From Ascarosepion bandense (taxonomy: Eukaryota; Mollusca; Cephalopoda; Sepiida; Sepiidae): a stretch of DNA of 64,000 nucleotides. The stretch is from NCBI GenBank assembly GCA_037127315.1, contig JBBBDQ010000750.1:1753501-1817500 (forward strand), in the 5' to 3' direction. This document shows, in pieces, positions 20,890 to 32,377 of the stretch (the first letter of the stretch is position 1; each line of letters begins with the position of its first letter). A program made the translations under genes and the position numbers. A model generated the notes under the pieces. The model was not told the origin of the DNA. It made no database searches and saw nothing but the letters and a program-made list of their open reading frames with translations.

Positions 20890-21580
20890 TTTTTTAAAAT
20901 CGTATCACCCCGAGCAAGGCGGTAATGCCACTGATGTGCAGGGGGCTGCATAAGAGTAAAAAGATTAAGGAGAAGAGAGTGAAGAGGAAGACGAACCAGT
21001 TGAAAAGGAGCAAGAGAAGGATTGGAATACAGGTGTGATGACAGTTGCAAAGGTGAAGAGAAGGAAAGGATATACGGGGTGGTAAGAGAACTAGAGTCAA
21101 GTGGTTAATAGATGAGTATTGACATTGCATTTAAATTCCTGGAGGTTGCAGCCGTCAGGAAAGCAAGAATATGGAAAGCGGGTTCCACAGGCGGGAAGTG
21201 CGAGATAAGAAGCTGCAGGGGTAGAATTGTCGTCTGCATTTGGTTAATCTAACTGTGAATGGGTGAGACCCAGTTGACAGTGTGGTAGCACGAGTAAACA
21301 CCTGTTGCAGAGGCACCAGTGACTTAAATTGGTTGGAGCAGAAGCCATGAAATTATTTATAGAACAGACAAAGGGAGGCCACATCTCGTCGGTGGGGAAG
21401 TGGCTGTAGTCGAGCCGCCAAGTCGGTACCTATCACATTCTCCTTTGGAGCCTGTCGAGAACACTGAGATGAACAGCAGGGGCGCCGGACCATATATGGC
21501 AGCTTCTCCGACTACCTTAAAGAGGCTGCTTTGGCACACTATACGACATCTGTCTCTACTACTAGAGGTAGTGTATAATC
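20890..21580 (-). pseudogene. LINE-J 3' end and C-terminal fragment
   Basis: The tail is at 20906-20945 (CACCCCGAGCAAGGCGG, TGATGTGCAGGGGG). Upstream on the minus strand come the end-module and YKYFHG-type regions (GCAGAAGCCATGAAATTATT). The frame is broken. It is nested with the RTE-like fragment in gypsy element 3. Confidence 0.75.
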
Positions 21581-21599
21581 GGGCGTAGTAATGGCTGAT

Positions 21600-22610
21600 T
21601 TCGCCATGCCCCTCTACTATGGGAGATTACAGGTATTTTGATATAGTTGTTCGAGGGTGGATTTTTTTTCCTGAAAATGACAATATCCATTGAGCATAGT
21701 GTACGAACATTCCTAATGCACGGCGTACAACGAGTAAATCTTTTGGGATCAGTAGGCTGAGTAATGGACTCAAATATTCTGGATCGGGTTTGATATTATT
21801 TTTATTGACTATGTATCCAAGTAGTTTTACATTTTTACGCCTAAAATAATATTTGTCTTGGTTAAGCGTCAACTTGTAGCTTTTAACAGCTGCTATGAAT
21901 AATTTGAGATATGTTATGCTACACTCGATTTTTCCCGCAAATGGTTACATTATCGATATAAGCATAGATGCCTTGCAAGTTCTCTTTAGATATTATCTGG
22001 TCTGTCACCTATTGAAGGATAGGTACCTGGTTAGCTACGCCAAACGATGTTCTTTGAATCAATAGATTTTGTCGCTAGTCTCGAAGGCCGTATATGGCTT
22101 TTCATTTATAGCTATCAGATTATAGACACTTTTGAGGTCCCAAATACTAAATAGACAGTTTTGGGATTATTTTTTCCATGATCTCGTTTATTCTTGGCAG
22201 AAATAGGCATCTTGCAAAATAAACCGGTTTATCGTTTGAAAATAGTCAATTACTATTCGTTTCGTCTTTGTTCCCAGAAGACACTACGAAGGCTTGAGCT
22301 CTCCTCGGCGAATGACTTTGTTCGATTTTACTTTCAACATACGGTTTACAATCAACATACGGTTTACAATCGGGTGTAAGATTGATGAAACATGATGGAT
22401 ACGGCGTTCTATATGGCCGCTAGGCCGCAGAAATTAAAGGGGGGTTTAGAGCCTCCGAAGGGTATTTCTACCAATAAATATTCACGCAATAAGTGAAATC
22501 CTTTATTAGTAGACATCTTATTCTTTGGTATAAAGTACCCTATTTTTAGCTCAAGCAAACTGTATCCCAGTATTTGTATAGAAAAAGATGAGGTAGCCAG
22601 CGCCGCTTTG
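21600..22610 (-). pseudogene. Ty3/gypsy element 3: reverse transcriptase
   Basis: The minus strand encodes LTLNQDKYYFRRKNVKLLGY, KPDPEYLSPLLSLL and RALGMFVHYAQWI in an open stretch (21872-21627). Upstream, in broken frames, are DLKSVYNLIAINEKPYTAFE and YAYIDNVTICG. The catalytic motif reads YIDN rather than YxDD. Stops interrupt the upstream part. The N-terminal area (22380-22610) is only weakly recognisable. Confidence 0.75.
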
Positions 22611-22734
22611 TTTGAGCACGAATAGATTCCTTCATGAATTTTCTTTCGCAATGCTTGAGTTAAGGAAGTTTTCTATGCTCTCGGTGACAATCAATGCTTT
22701 AAGCAGTTATTGGTTAATCGTTATCTTTATAATT

Positions 22735-23360
22735 GTAGTTGACAGACAGCCAAAAGTATCCACTGGTCTGGGAAGTTTTCTAACAGAAGACGGAAAGTGC
22801 GACACAGAGATCCGAAGGCGAATTGGCATGGCAAAGGACGCATTCCAGAAGCTGAGTAAAGTATTAAGAGACAGGAAAATTTGGCTAAAATCAAAAATGA
22901 AAGTACTGGGTTGTTATGTGATGTCATTTCTTCAATATGACAGTGAATGCTGGACAATCTCATCGAAGATGAAGGAAAAACTTGAAGCAACTGAAATGTT
23001 GTTTTACAGAAATATGCTACGGATATCATGGATCGAGCATGTGAGCAATGATGAGGTTTTGGAAAGGATGAAAAGGAAAAAGAAATTAATACTGAGCATC
23101 AGGAAGAAACACCGAAAGTTCCTGGGACATGCAATGAGGAAGAAGGGCTTAGAGATTCTGATACCAACAGGCCAGGAGAAACGGAAAAATAGCGTGTAAC
23201 GTACTTGACTGGCCTGAGCGGGTAGATGACAGAACGGGGATTGCGTGGTGTACCAGGACAAGGCGTGCTAAGAGCCACCAGAAATAGAAACACATGGAAG
23301 GCCATGATCGTCTACGTCCTGAAAGGATAAAGCTCATAGAAGAAAACGAAGAAGAAGAAG
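22735..23360 (+). pseudogene. RTE-like LINE C-terminal region
   Basis: An open frame includes LGSFLTEDGKCDTEIRRRIG, MAKDAFQKLSKVLRD, GCYVMSFLQYDSECWTISSK, ATEMLFYRNMLRISWIEHVS and RKKHRKFLGHAMRKKGLE. It then breaks near 23180. The end is a GAA/GAAGAA tail (23341-23368). The catalytic RT blocks lie upstream of what is preserved, so this is a 5'-truncated copy. Lineage (RTE/BovB-like) is inferred from the 'CWT' and 'RRMLRISW' pattern. Confidence 0.8.
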
Positions 23361-23369
23361 AAGAAGCCG

Positions 23370-24145
23370 AACAAGATACCGTTTCGCTCCCTTTTGTACT
23401 TCTCCAAACGTTAGACTAATGTATAGCATTTCTTTGGATGTTCACTTAATTCTGGGATAAGTCAATATTCGTTTCTATTTGAGTCTGCATATATTTACAT
23501 TGATGAGGGAATTGTTAAATACTGGATCCTTCTATCTGAGCCTAAATAAGAGGACTTATAAGTGGTCGTATTTGTATGGATTTTCCCTCCTTTACGAAGG
23601 ATGCCTCGGGATTCAGGCTTAACTGACAGAAAACTATTTTTTAAACATAAACATATGTTTTTGCTAAACGACAATCTAAGGAGCGAATCAAAACATGCTA
23701 TTCTTCGTCTAACTAGTAACTTTCGTTGTCATCTTTTTGTAGATGGGCATATTCGAAAGTATTGTTTAAAAGACAGATTACATTTCATTTTATTTTGCCC
23801 TTTGAAATAAGAGTGCAAAATCTCTAACAGTTCTTGAAATTTCATGTTAAATATATTTACTCGGTTGTGAAACGACGGTAATTGTCCTCCCCGACATCGT
23901 CCTCCCCGACATCGTCCTTATTGTTGTTTTGCACGTCATCTGACAAAAAATTAAATTCCCCAAAACACGTAGTAATTGCAACAAGTTTTATTTTTTACAA
24001 TCACTTGAACTTTTAAAATATTTTAACCTGTTGGGATTGCAGTTAAAGGCTAATTCTTGAAAAAATGGGTTTGCAAATACGTGTGTCAGAACGTCGATGT
24101 TGCAGTCTTGATTAACCCTTTCTAAGAATATAACCGAATATATTT
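23370..24145. other. Unclassified DNA
   Basis: No recognisable element. There is a short direct duplication of CATCGTCCTCCCCGA near 23893-23920. An open stretch at 23562-23810 resembles nothing I know. Confidence 0.5.
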
Positions 24146-24149
24146 TATA

Positions 24150-24252
24150 TTACCGTTATGATGTAATGGATGTCGGCTTGAAATGGGAAATCAGTAGAGC
24201 TGGGTTCGAATTTCAGTTGAATTCGTTACATTAACTTACACCCTTGGGAAAA
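24150..24252 (+). repeat. SINE-1, 5' part (split copy)
   Basis: A decayed head (GTTATGATGTAATGGATGTC, GGGTTCGAATTTC) and core start end at CACCCTTGGGAAAA. There a 645-bp foldback element interrupts the copy. The rest of this SINE continues at 24899. Confidence 0.75.
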
Positions 24253-24253
24253 G

Positions 24254-24898
24254 GGTGGACCTGAAGGAGACTACCACCACCTTTAAATTTGTTGTTCTTC
24301 ATTTTTATTTACTTTTTTCAGTGCAATCTTGTCGATTACACCCTAAACTTTCTGACTGACAAAAAATTTTGAAAAATTTCAATATTTAAACAACTTTAAG
24401 GGGGACTCAGTTTTTTATACAACGTTATAGTAAATCGATCTTCCAATTTGGAACCACTCGGTACGACATTATCCTCACCTGTAAATTTGTAAATCGATCC
24501 TATGCAATTAACTTTTTGTTTGCGCATATTCATCAACTGAATACTTTGCGAAATTTTTGAAAAAAAGCCATTCTTGGAGTCTCCGAGGAAGATGCCAGCG
24601 TAAGAACTGAAGAAAACTTGAAAAAGGCAAAAACAAGAGCAAAAACTCGTCCCCAAAAAAAAACAAAAAAACAAAGCGACCCCAACGCGAGTGGTTCCAA
24701 AATGGAGGGTCGATTTACTATAACGTTGTATGAAAAACTGAGCCCCCACCTAAAACTATTTAAATACTGAAATTTTTCCAATTTTTTTTTATAATCGGAA
24801 ACATTATGTAATAATCGATAAGACTGAGCTGAAAAAAATAAAACCAAAAATGAAAAACAACAAACTTAAAGCTGGTCGTAGTCTCCTTCAGATCCACC
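24254..24898. mobile_element. 645-bp long-TIR element inserted in a SINE-1 copy
   Basis: Arms 24254-24465 and 24690-24898 are reverse complements. They start GGTGGACCTGAAGGAGACTA and end with the complement of GGTGGATCTGAAGGAGACTA, and share ATACAACGTTATAGTAAATC further in. GGAAAA at 24247-24252 and again at 24899-24904 is a 6-bp target duplication candidate. The SINE-1 core resumes directly after it. The 225-bp interior has no convincing ORF. It is a non-autonomous DNA transposon of unassigned superfamily. Confidence 0.8.
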
Positions 24899-25074
24899 GG
24901 AAAATGTATGAATCTTCTCCTTCGAGCTGTGAGTAAAAAACAGTACAGGTTGGGTTCTAAAGACTTGGTTAGCGACCAATGTAGCTCAGAATGTAATGGC
25001 AAGCTACTGCGGGAAAATCTTCTGCCCAGTAAGTAATGTCACTTTCGAGACATGATCGCCCAGCACTTAACTGT
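24899..25074 (+). repeat. SINE-1, 3' part (split copy)
   Basis: It continues from 24252: a diverged core, then CAGGTTGGGTTCTAAAGACT, GCAAGCTACTGCGGGAAAAT and the CACTTTCGAGACATGATC end. Confidence 0.8.
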
Positions 25075-25224
25075 TTGACGGATGTGCAAAATAAGAATTG
25101 GGAAAAGTTCGAGGGCTGTATCTACACAATAAATACCTGCAGAACTGTGACGTTTTAACATCCATAATAACCCCTAACAGAAACTTATGGATGAAAGTCA
25201 GGGATAATAATGTACATTTTTTTA

Positions 25225-26048
25225 ATCTTTCTACTCTTAAGCAAAGCGGAAATGCCATTATTATGCGGGTGTTTACATGGAACGAAATTGAAAGAAAGAA
25301 CTTAGTATAGAGAGGTTTGAATAAAGGATAAAAGATGAACGAGATTCAAAAAGACAGAAGATAAAAATTGACGGTGCATTTATATTTTTGAAGATTGCAG
25401 TTATCAGGTAAGTAAGTAAAGGGAAAGGAGCTCCACAGGTGGGAAGTGCGAAAAAAAAACTGTTTGAATAGAAATAGTGGTTGCATTTAGCTATTTCAAC
25501 AGTAAAAGGGTGGGACCTAGATGATGATTGAGCAAAGGCAAAAGATGAACGGAATTCATGTGGCCAGATGATGGCGATTGATGCTGCATTTAAATTTTTG
25601 AAGATTGTAGTTATCAGAGAAGCAAGTAAATGGAAGGGATTTCCACAGGCGTTAAGTGCGAGAAAATAAATTTTGTGGGTAAAAATGGCGGGTAGATTTT
25701 TGGTATTTCAACAGTAAAAGAGATGCAGATCTAGAAGCACGCTTAATTCATGTAGTAAAGAAACCAGTGATAAAAAAACTCGTCAGAGCAGCTGCCATGA
25801 AAATATTTGTAGAAAAGACAGAGGGAAGCCACTTCAAGTAAGTGAGAAAGTGACTGAAGTGGAGATGCCTGATCAGGATCGATTGTATTGCAGATCCACT
25901 TCTTTAAATTTTCTCAAGATAAATAGCAAGAGCACCAGACTAGATATAGCAGCAGTATTCAATGCACGGACGAATGGTAGATTTATAAATATGCAAGACA
26001 GATTCTAACGAGAAAAATTTTCACATTGACCCAGCTTTCCTTACAGTC
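25225..26048 (-). pseudogene. LINE-J copy, 3' part, with internal duplication
   Basis: The LINE-J tail is near 25236 (CTTAAGCAAAGCGGAAATGCC). The end-module region is present twice, at about 25375 and about 25584 (209 bp apart). Upstream come the usual SDEL and IQRRICN regions in broken frames. The copy continues beyond a SINE insertion to the 120-bp satellite at 26461. Confidence 0.7.
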
Positions 26049-26335
26049 TGTCAGTTAAGTGCCATACGTGATATACGCTTGGAGATCATGTCTCGAAAGA
26101 GACATGACTGACTGGGAAGATTATCCAACAGTAGGTTGCCATTGCTTTCTGCGGTAGACTGGTTGCCGACCAAGGCTATAGAACCCATTCTGTCCTGTTA
26201 TTTAACCCATAACTGGAGGGAAGAGACGGATTAATACCTTTCCCAAGGGTATTTGCGCATAAGTGAATTCAAAGAATTCAACTGGAATTCGAACTCGGCT
26301 CTCCGATTTCTCGTTCCGAGCCGATATATGCTGCT
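26049..26335 (-). repeat. SINE-1 inserted in LINE-J
   Basis: A complete reverse-strand SINE-1 runs from TCAGTTAAGTGCCATACGTG (3' end) to GAGCCGATAT (5' head). The B-box complement GGAATTCGAACTCGGC is visible. LINE-J sequence resumes as GCTGCTAATGATTCGATGCA. Confidence 0.85.
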
Positions 26336-26460
26336 AATGATTCGATGCAGTCTCTTCACTTCAGGTCAGTAGAAAACGTGAGGCCAAGAAGGCATGGGGT
26401 GTTGCTATCCAAGAGTCTAATGTCAGTCATGCTGATGGCAGGCACACATGTTTTTGTATG
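26336..26460 (-). pseudogene. LINE-J continuation upstream of SINE
   Basis: The minus strand encodes LLGLTFSTDLKW, the LINE-J stretch LLGLTLSADLKW, then leads into the NHHT region where the satellite starts. Confidence 0.75.
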
Positions 26461-27830
26461 GTGATTAAATTAGAGCAGTTTTGTTTTGAAAGCGTTAAAA
26501 TTTACAAGCCATTCCTTGTTCCATTTAACAATGATAAAATCGGTCAATAGATATTTATAACGATTAAAAACTTATCTATAGCGATTAAAGGAAAACAGTT
26601 TTGATTAGGAAGCGTTAAAATTTACAAGCCATTCTTTGTTCCATTTAGCAATGATAAATCGGTCAATAAATATTTATAACGATTAAAAGCTTCTCTGCGG
26701 TGATTAAATGAGGGCAGTTTGATTTTGGAGGCGTTAAAATTTGCAAGCCATTCCTTGTTCCATTTAACAATGATAAAATCGGTCAATAGATATTTATAAC
26801 GATTAAAAGCTTCTCTGCGGTGATTAAATGAGGGCAGTTTGATTTTGGAGGCGTTAAAATTTGCAAGCCATTCCTTGTTCCATTTAACAATGATAAAATC
26901 GGTCAATAGATATTTATAACGATTAAAAGCTTCTCTGCGGTGATTAAATGAGGGCAGTTTGATTTTGGAGGCGTTAAAATTTGCAAGCCATTCCTTGTTC
27001 CATTTAACAATGATAAAATCGGTCAATAGATATTTATAACGATTAAAAGCTTCTCTGCGGTGATTAAATGAGGGCAGTTTGATTTTGGAGGCGTTAAAAT
27101 TTGCAAGCCATTCCTTGTTCCATTTAACAATGATAAAATCGGTCAATAGATATTTATAACGATTAAAAGCTTCTCTGCGGTGATTAAATGAGGGCAGTTT
27201 GATTTTGGAGGCGTTAAAATTTGCAAGCCATTCCTTGTTCCATTTAACAATGATAAAATCGGTCAATAGATATTTATAACGATTAAAAGCTTCTCTGCGG
27301 TGATTAAATGAGGGCAGTTTGATTTTGGAGGCGTTAAAATTTGCAAGCCATTCCTTGTTCCATTTAACAATGATAAAATCGGTCAATAGATATTTATAAC
27401 GATTAAAAGCTTCTCTGCGGTGATTAAATGAGGGCAGTTTGATTTTGGAGGCGTTAAAATTTGCAAGCCATTCCTTGTTCCATTTAACAATGATAAAATC
27501 GGTCAATAGATATTTATAACGATTAAAAGCTTCTCTGCGGTGATTAAATGAGGGCAGTTTGATTTTGGAGGCGTTAAAATTTGCAAGCCATTCCTTGTTC
27601 CATTTAACAATGATAAAATCGGTCAATAGATATTTATAACGATTAAAAGCTTCTCTGCGGTGATTAAATGAGGGCAGTTTGATTTTGGAGGCGTTAAAAT
27701 TTGCAAGCCATTCCTTGTTCCATTTAACAATGATAAATCGGTCAATAAATATTTATAACGATTAAAAGCTTCTCTGCGGTGATTAAATGAGGGCAGTTTG
27801 ATTTTGGAGGCGTTAAAATTTGCAAGCCGT
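26461..27830. repeat. 120-bp satellite derived from LINE-J RT
   Basis: About 11 head-to-tail units; the eight from 26701 to 27660 appear identical. On the minus strand each unit encodes a 40-residue repeat with WLANFNASKIKLPSFNHRRE, clearly the LINE-J RT segment WLVKFNSSKTKLLSINHHRQ. Because 120 is divisible by three, the frame stays open over 334 residues (27626-26622), but there is no reason to think it is a gene. The units at both edges share the variant GATAAATCGGTCAATAAATA. Confidence 0.92.
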
Positions 27831-27839
27831 TACTGAGAA

Positions 27840-28290
27840 AGAAACTATAGTTTAGCTTCAGGTTGAATATTCCTTGGCCTTCAGCATTCTGGCCTCAGGG
27901 TGGATATTCTAGCATAGCATATTTTATACCCGGTGGTATAAAAAAAGCTTAGGCTATACCCCGAGTAAAACCTAGCTTAGAATAACCCCAGGTATAGTCT
28001 AGGCTGTTACACGGGCACTTGGAGTAGAGATTTAGACTAGCCTGCTTTTGTTTCATTTTGGTTTGCTTTAAACGCGTAAAAAATGTTGAATCCTTAACAG
28101 CCATGTTTGATTTTGGTTGTTTTTCCTTTGTTTTATTATATTTCCTTTCTTTTTTTCTGCGTTGTCTTTTTGTTTGCATGTTATTGTTTTTTTCTCTTTT
28201 AGTTCTTTTCGGGATTTGTTATGTCGGATGTGCATTCCTCCAAGCAATAATTAACCTTTGGATTACTAATATCCCAGAGTTACTAGTACG
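27840..28290. other. Unclassified DNA with CTAGGCTATACC-like motifs
   Basis: Imperfect repeats of a short TAGCTTAGGCTATACC/GGTATAGTCTAGGCT motif lie at 27945-28010. Otherwise nothing recognisable. Confidence 0.45.
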
Positions 28291-28296
28291 CCCAAA

Positions 28297-28297
<1 letters not shown>

Positions 28298-28337
<40 letters not shown>
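28298..28337. repeat. (ATT)n microsatellite
   Basis: About 13 ATT units. Confidence 0.95.
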
Positions 28338-28379
28338 TTACAACCAATCAGGTATTTGCATCATACGAAATCAAAAGCA

Positions 28380-29270
28380 ATGATTGAAAAAGACTAAGGA
28401 ATGGGCATAAAAACACAGAATAAAAGGAATATAAAGATGAAATTGGTGACTGTAATAAAAGATAGTGTTGGGGGTAGGTGAACGTGAAAGAAAAGAGGGG
28501 TAGGGAAATAGGTTGATGGCAGAAGTGTGGGTGTCGAGCGGTGCGTACGAAGCGTTGTTCTAGAAATATTGTCAAATTACTGCGTCAGTTAAATGCTAAG
28601 CCGCAGTGCAGATGCCTCCGGAGAGGATGTTGATGTGCTGGCTCTAGGCGACATGAAGATTAGACAAGGCAGGAAAATAGGAAGAAAAAAAAAGAGAAAG
28701 TGGGCAACAATGCTAAAGAAGGCAAAAGAATAAATAAAGAAGATGGACGTTTTAAAGTTGCAAAGAACGAGAAATGAGAAACAACGAGTAAAATGAAATG
28801 GAAAATAAAACAATGAAGAGAAAGAGAAAGCCAAAGAATGAATTAAAAAAGAAAGAAAAATGATTTAAAATATCAAAGAAGAAGTAGGAAAACAGTAAAC
28901 ACTACATAAAGAACAAAGAAAGAAAAAGATTGAAAATTAAGGCACATCGAAAAGAAAAAAGAAAAGAAAGAGTTTTTTTAGCGAAAGAAAAATTTCAATG
29001 ACGATAAAAAAGAAAGTTTTAAAATTAAAAACATAAGAAACAAAGAAAAAGAAGAAATGAAAGAAAGATAAACGTAAATGAAAGATTAAAAAATGAAAGA
29101 AAGAACAAAAGAACAAAAGAAAGAAAGAACAAAAAGAACAAAAAGATCAAAAAAGAAAAAAGAACGAAGAAAAGAATTTTTTTTTTAAATCCATTACTCT
29201 TTCTTAGGGAAGGAAAAGATAGATTAACGTAACTGTCAAAATGATGAGCACCAAGTAAACATGAAAAATT
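28380..29270. other. Purine-rich DNA without genes
   Basis: Long A/G-biased sequence with scattered GAAA and AAAGAAC motifs. All open frames are low-complexity (Lys/Glu or Phe/Ser). Confidence 0.6.
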
Positions 29271-29274
29271 CGAG

Positions 29275-29276
29275 AT

Positions 29277-29332
<56 letters not shown>

Positions 29333-29604
29333 ACATTTTCAATATATTTCTTTCTTTCTTGAGGAAAGAAAAGAAAAGATAGCACAAAAAATAATATGAA
29401 GACATTAAAGAAAGAAAGAAAGAAAGAAAGAAAGAACATTTTCAATATATTTCTTTCTTTCTTGGGGAAAGAAAAGAAAAGATAGCACAAAAAATAATAT
29501 GAAGACATTAAAGAAAGAAAGAAAGAAAAAAGAACATTTTCAATATATTTCTTTCTTTCTTGGGGAAAGAAAAGGATAGCACAAAAAATAATATGAAGAC
29601 ATTA

Positions 29605-29656
<52 letters not shown>

Positions 29657-29731
29657 ACATTTTCAATATATTTCTTTCTTTCTTGGGGAAAGAAAAGAAA
29701 AGATAGCACAAAAAATAATATGAAGACATTA

Positions 29732-29779
<48 letters not shown>

Positions 29780-29866
29780 ACGAAAGAAAGAACATTTTCA
29801 ATATATTTCTTTCTTTCTTGGGGAAAGAAAAGAAAAGATAGCACAAAAAATAATATGAAGACATTA

Positions 29867-29910
<44 letters not shown>

Positions 29911-29980
29911 ACATTTTCAATATATTTCTTTCTTAGAGAAAAAAAGAAAAGATAGCACAAAAAATAATATGAAGACATTA

Positions 29981-30024
<44 letters not shown>

Positions 30025-30025
30025 A
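29275..30025. repeat. (GAAA)n array with higher-order unit
   Basis: Six (AAGA)n blocks of varying length alternate with a conserved spacer of about 75 bp containing AACATTTTCAATATATTTC, GATAGCACAAAAAATAATAT and GAAGACATTA. The spacer also holds an inverted TTTCTTTCTTTCTTGGGG/AAAGAAAAG. The open frames are only KERKKERKKE-type or FLSFFLSFF-type. Confidence 0.92.
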
Positions 30026-30379
30026 GTTATAAATGAAAAAGAACTTTAGTGCGTGCGTGGAAGATTAAAGCGAAGAAATTAGAAACGTCAGACAATTATT
30101 TAAAAATGTTAAATAATGAAACTAAATGAACTTATAGCATTGAAAGAAAGCAAGAGGCTAAGAACAAAAAATGAAAATCTGACTGTCATTGAAACAAAAA
30201 GAAAATGACAACATGAAGAGAAATTGTTGCATGGTGGTAGGAGGGGAAAATGAGTGGCAACAGAAAGGAAGGGTGAAAAGAAAAGAGATTCAAAGAGCAG
30301 AGACACAGTGACACTACGTAGCCAGAGTTACAGATCTATCCTACTAGCCATAGATATACAGTTAGATACGTACACATAT

Positions 30380-30380
30380 G

Positions 30381-30422
<42 letters not shown>

Positions 30423-30499
30423 CTTTCTCTCACGCTTTCTCTCTTCTTATATATATATATATATATATAGTAAGAGAGAGAGAGAGAGCGTGAGAGGGA

Positions 30500-30548
<49 letters not shown>

Positions 30549-30611
30549 GTCTCTCTCTCTTACTATATATATATATATATATAGTAAGAGAGAGAGAGAG
30601 AGAGATGAGAG

Positions 30612-30660
<49 letters not shown>
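30380..30660. repeat. Symmetric (TA)n/(CT)n/(GA)n compound microsatellite
   Basis: (TA)n tracts alternate with CT runs and complementary GA runs (TTACTATATA .. ATAGTAAGAGAGAGAG). Each CT-TA-GA block is therefore an inverted repeat. Two such blocks, at 30425-30500 and 30548-30610, are separated by a long TA tract. Confidence 0.9.
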
Positions 30661-30683
30661 AAACAGAAAGAAAGAAAACAAGG

Positions 30684-30741
30684 CCATACAATATCTTATT
30701 TTGTATATATATATATATATACAAAATAAGATATTGTATGG
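30684..30741. repeat. Perfect palindrome around (TA)n
   Basis: CCATACAATATCTTATTTTG on the left is mirrored by its complement on the right around about 18 bp of TA repeats. It can form a long hairpin. Confidence 0.9.
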
Positions 30742-30819
30742 GAAAATATTACTTTACGTCTATATACTTTTATAGGCATAAATATTTTCATGCTCACACA
30801 CATACATACACACACACAC

Positions 30820-30857
<38 letters not shown>

Positions 30858-31450
30858 TGGAAATGAAAGGAAGCGTTGCTCTTAGTTGTCTCATTATCCG
30901 GACCTTTACTATACCTACATATCTACATTCACATTTTTGGCATTAAATGCGCACGCATCTCACCGTACACCCAGCATCCACACGCACACACAAACACGCA
31001 CCCGTTTAAGAATGTCTTCTGAAATACTCACACATGCATGCATGCATACTCCCATCTGTAGATATGTTTATGTAAGACGTACTCCGGTGCTGTGTGCATG
31101 TGTATTTGTGTGCCCACAATGTATTCGTTTTTAGCATGTGTAAGTGCGTGTGAATTTATGGATTTTTACATGTCTGAGTTCTGCTGTGTAAACTGCTGAC
31201 AACGTCACCACTGGAACTTTTGCCGCAATTATCAGCGCTGTTAATGGCGCAGTAATGGTCTTCGATCTTTTTATCTATTAAACCTAAACAAGAACAGGAG
31301 CCGAAGAAGCAAGCTGAAGCTGAAGCAAAAGCGGGCGGTGGCGGCGGTGCAGCGGCGGGGCAACGGTGATGGTAGTGGTTGCATAGCGCACTAAGCTGGT
31401 CGAGAAAATGTCGGTCGGAAATAACAGGAACGAGTAGCAGTTTGGGAGTA
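30742..31450. other. Unclassified DNA with short microsatellites
   Basis: Contains (CA)n and (TA)n near 30800-30855, CATGCATGCATG at 31034 and a GGCGGTGG-rich patch near 31335. No gene is recognised. Confidence 0.5.
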
Positions 31451-31451
31451 C

Positions 31452-31452
31452 G

Positions 31453-31491
<39 letters not shown>

Positions 31492-31528
31492 AAATTAAAA
31501 GTAAAGAAGAAATGAAAAGTTAAAAGGA

Positions 31529-31572
<44 letters not shown>

Positions 31573-31603
31573 AAAGTAAAAGTAAAGAAGAAATGAAAAG
31601 TTA

Positions 31604-31639
<36 letters not shown>

Positions 31640-31671
31640 AAAGTAAAAGTAAAGAAGAAATGAAAAGTTAA

Positions 31672-31711
<40 letters not shown>

Positions 31712-31835
31712 AATTAAAAAGAGAAGGAGAAATTAAAGAGAAGGGATCTGGAAAGAAGAAATATTTTGAAAGCCGTTAAAAGGAAGGAAGGAAGGAAGGA
31801 AGGAAGGAAGGAAGGAAGGAAGGAAGGAAGGAAAA
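31452..31835. repeat. (GAAA)n and (GGAA)n arrays
   Basis: Four GAAA blocks are separated by a repeated spacer AAAAGTAAAGAAGAAATGAA. They are followed by about 13 GGAA units at 31781-31833. Confidence 0.93.
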
Positions 31836-31962
31836 TGGAAGAAGAAACGAAAGGGAAGGATGATAAAAGAAATATTTGAAAAGCAATTAGAAAGAAAGAA
31901 AGAAACGAAAAGTGCAACAAAGAAATAAACCAGTAGAAAGAAAGAAAAAATGAATGAATGAC

Positions 31963-32003
<41 letters not shown>

Positions 32004-32377
32004 AAACGAAACGAACAGAAGAGAAAGAAATAAAAGAAATGAAAAAGAAAGGTGAAAAAAGAAACAAAAAGAAAGAAACCAAAAGAAAAAAATGAAACGA
32101 AAAACTAAAGAAAGAATGTATGAAAAGAAACAATGAAAGATAAAAATAAAACGAAACGAAGAAAAAGAAAAAGAAAAAGAAAAAAAGAAATTTCTTTTTC
32201 TTTCTTAAGGGAGATAAAGAAATATGAGCTTAAACGACAAAATGATAAGCAGAGAATAAATATGAAAGATGAGATATTAAAAAAAAGAAGAAAGAAACGA
32301 TAAGAAAGAAACAAATGAACGAAAAACGAACGAACGAAAATAGAATGATTGCTGTATCTTTGTATTTTTCCCATATT

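Noticed and set aside
23562..23810. Open frame of 82 residues
   Set aside because: No similarity to known domains and no supporting context; compatible with chance.
26622..27626. 334-residue repeat protein
   Set aside because: It is the translation of the 120-bp satellite. The unit is a LINE RT fragment in tandem, not a gene.
29025..30049. Phe/Ser- and Lys/Glu-rich frames
   Set aside because: They are produced by (GAAA)n/(CTTT)n microsatellites.
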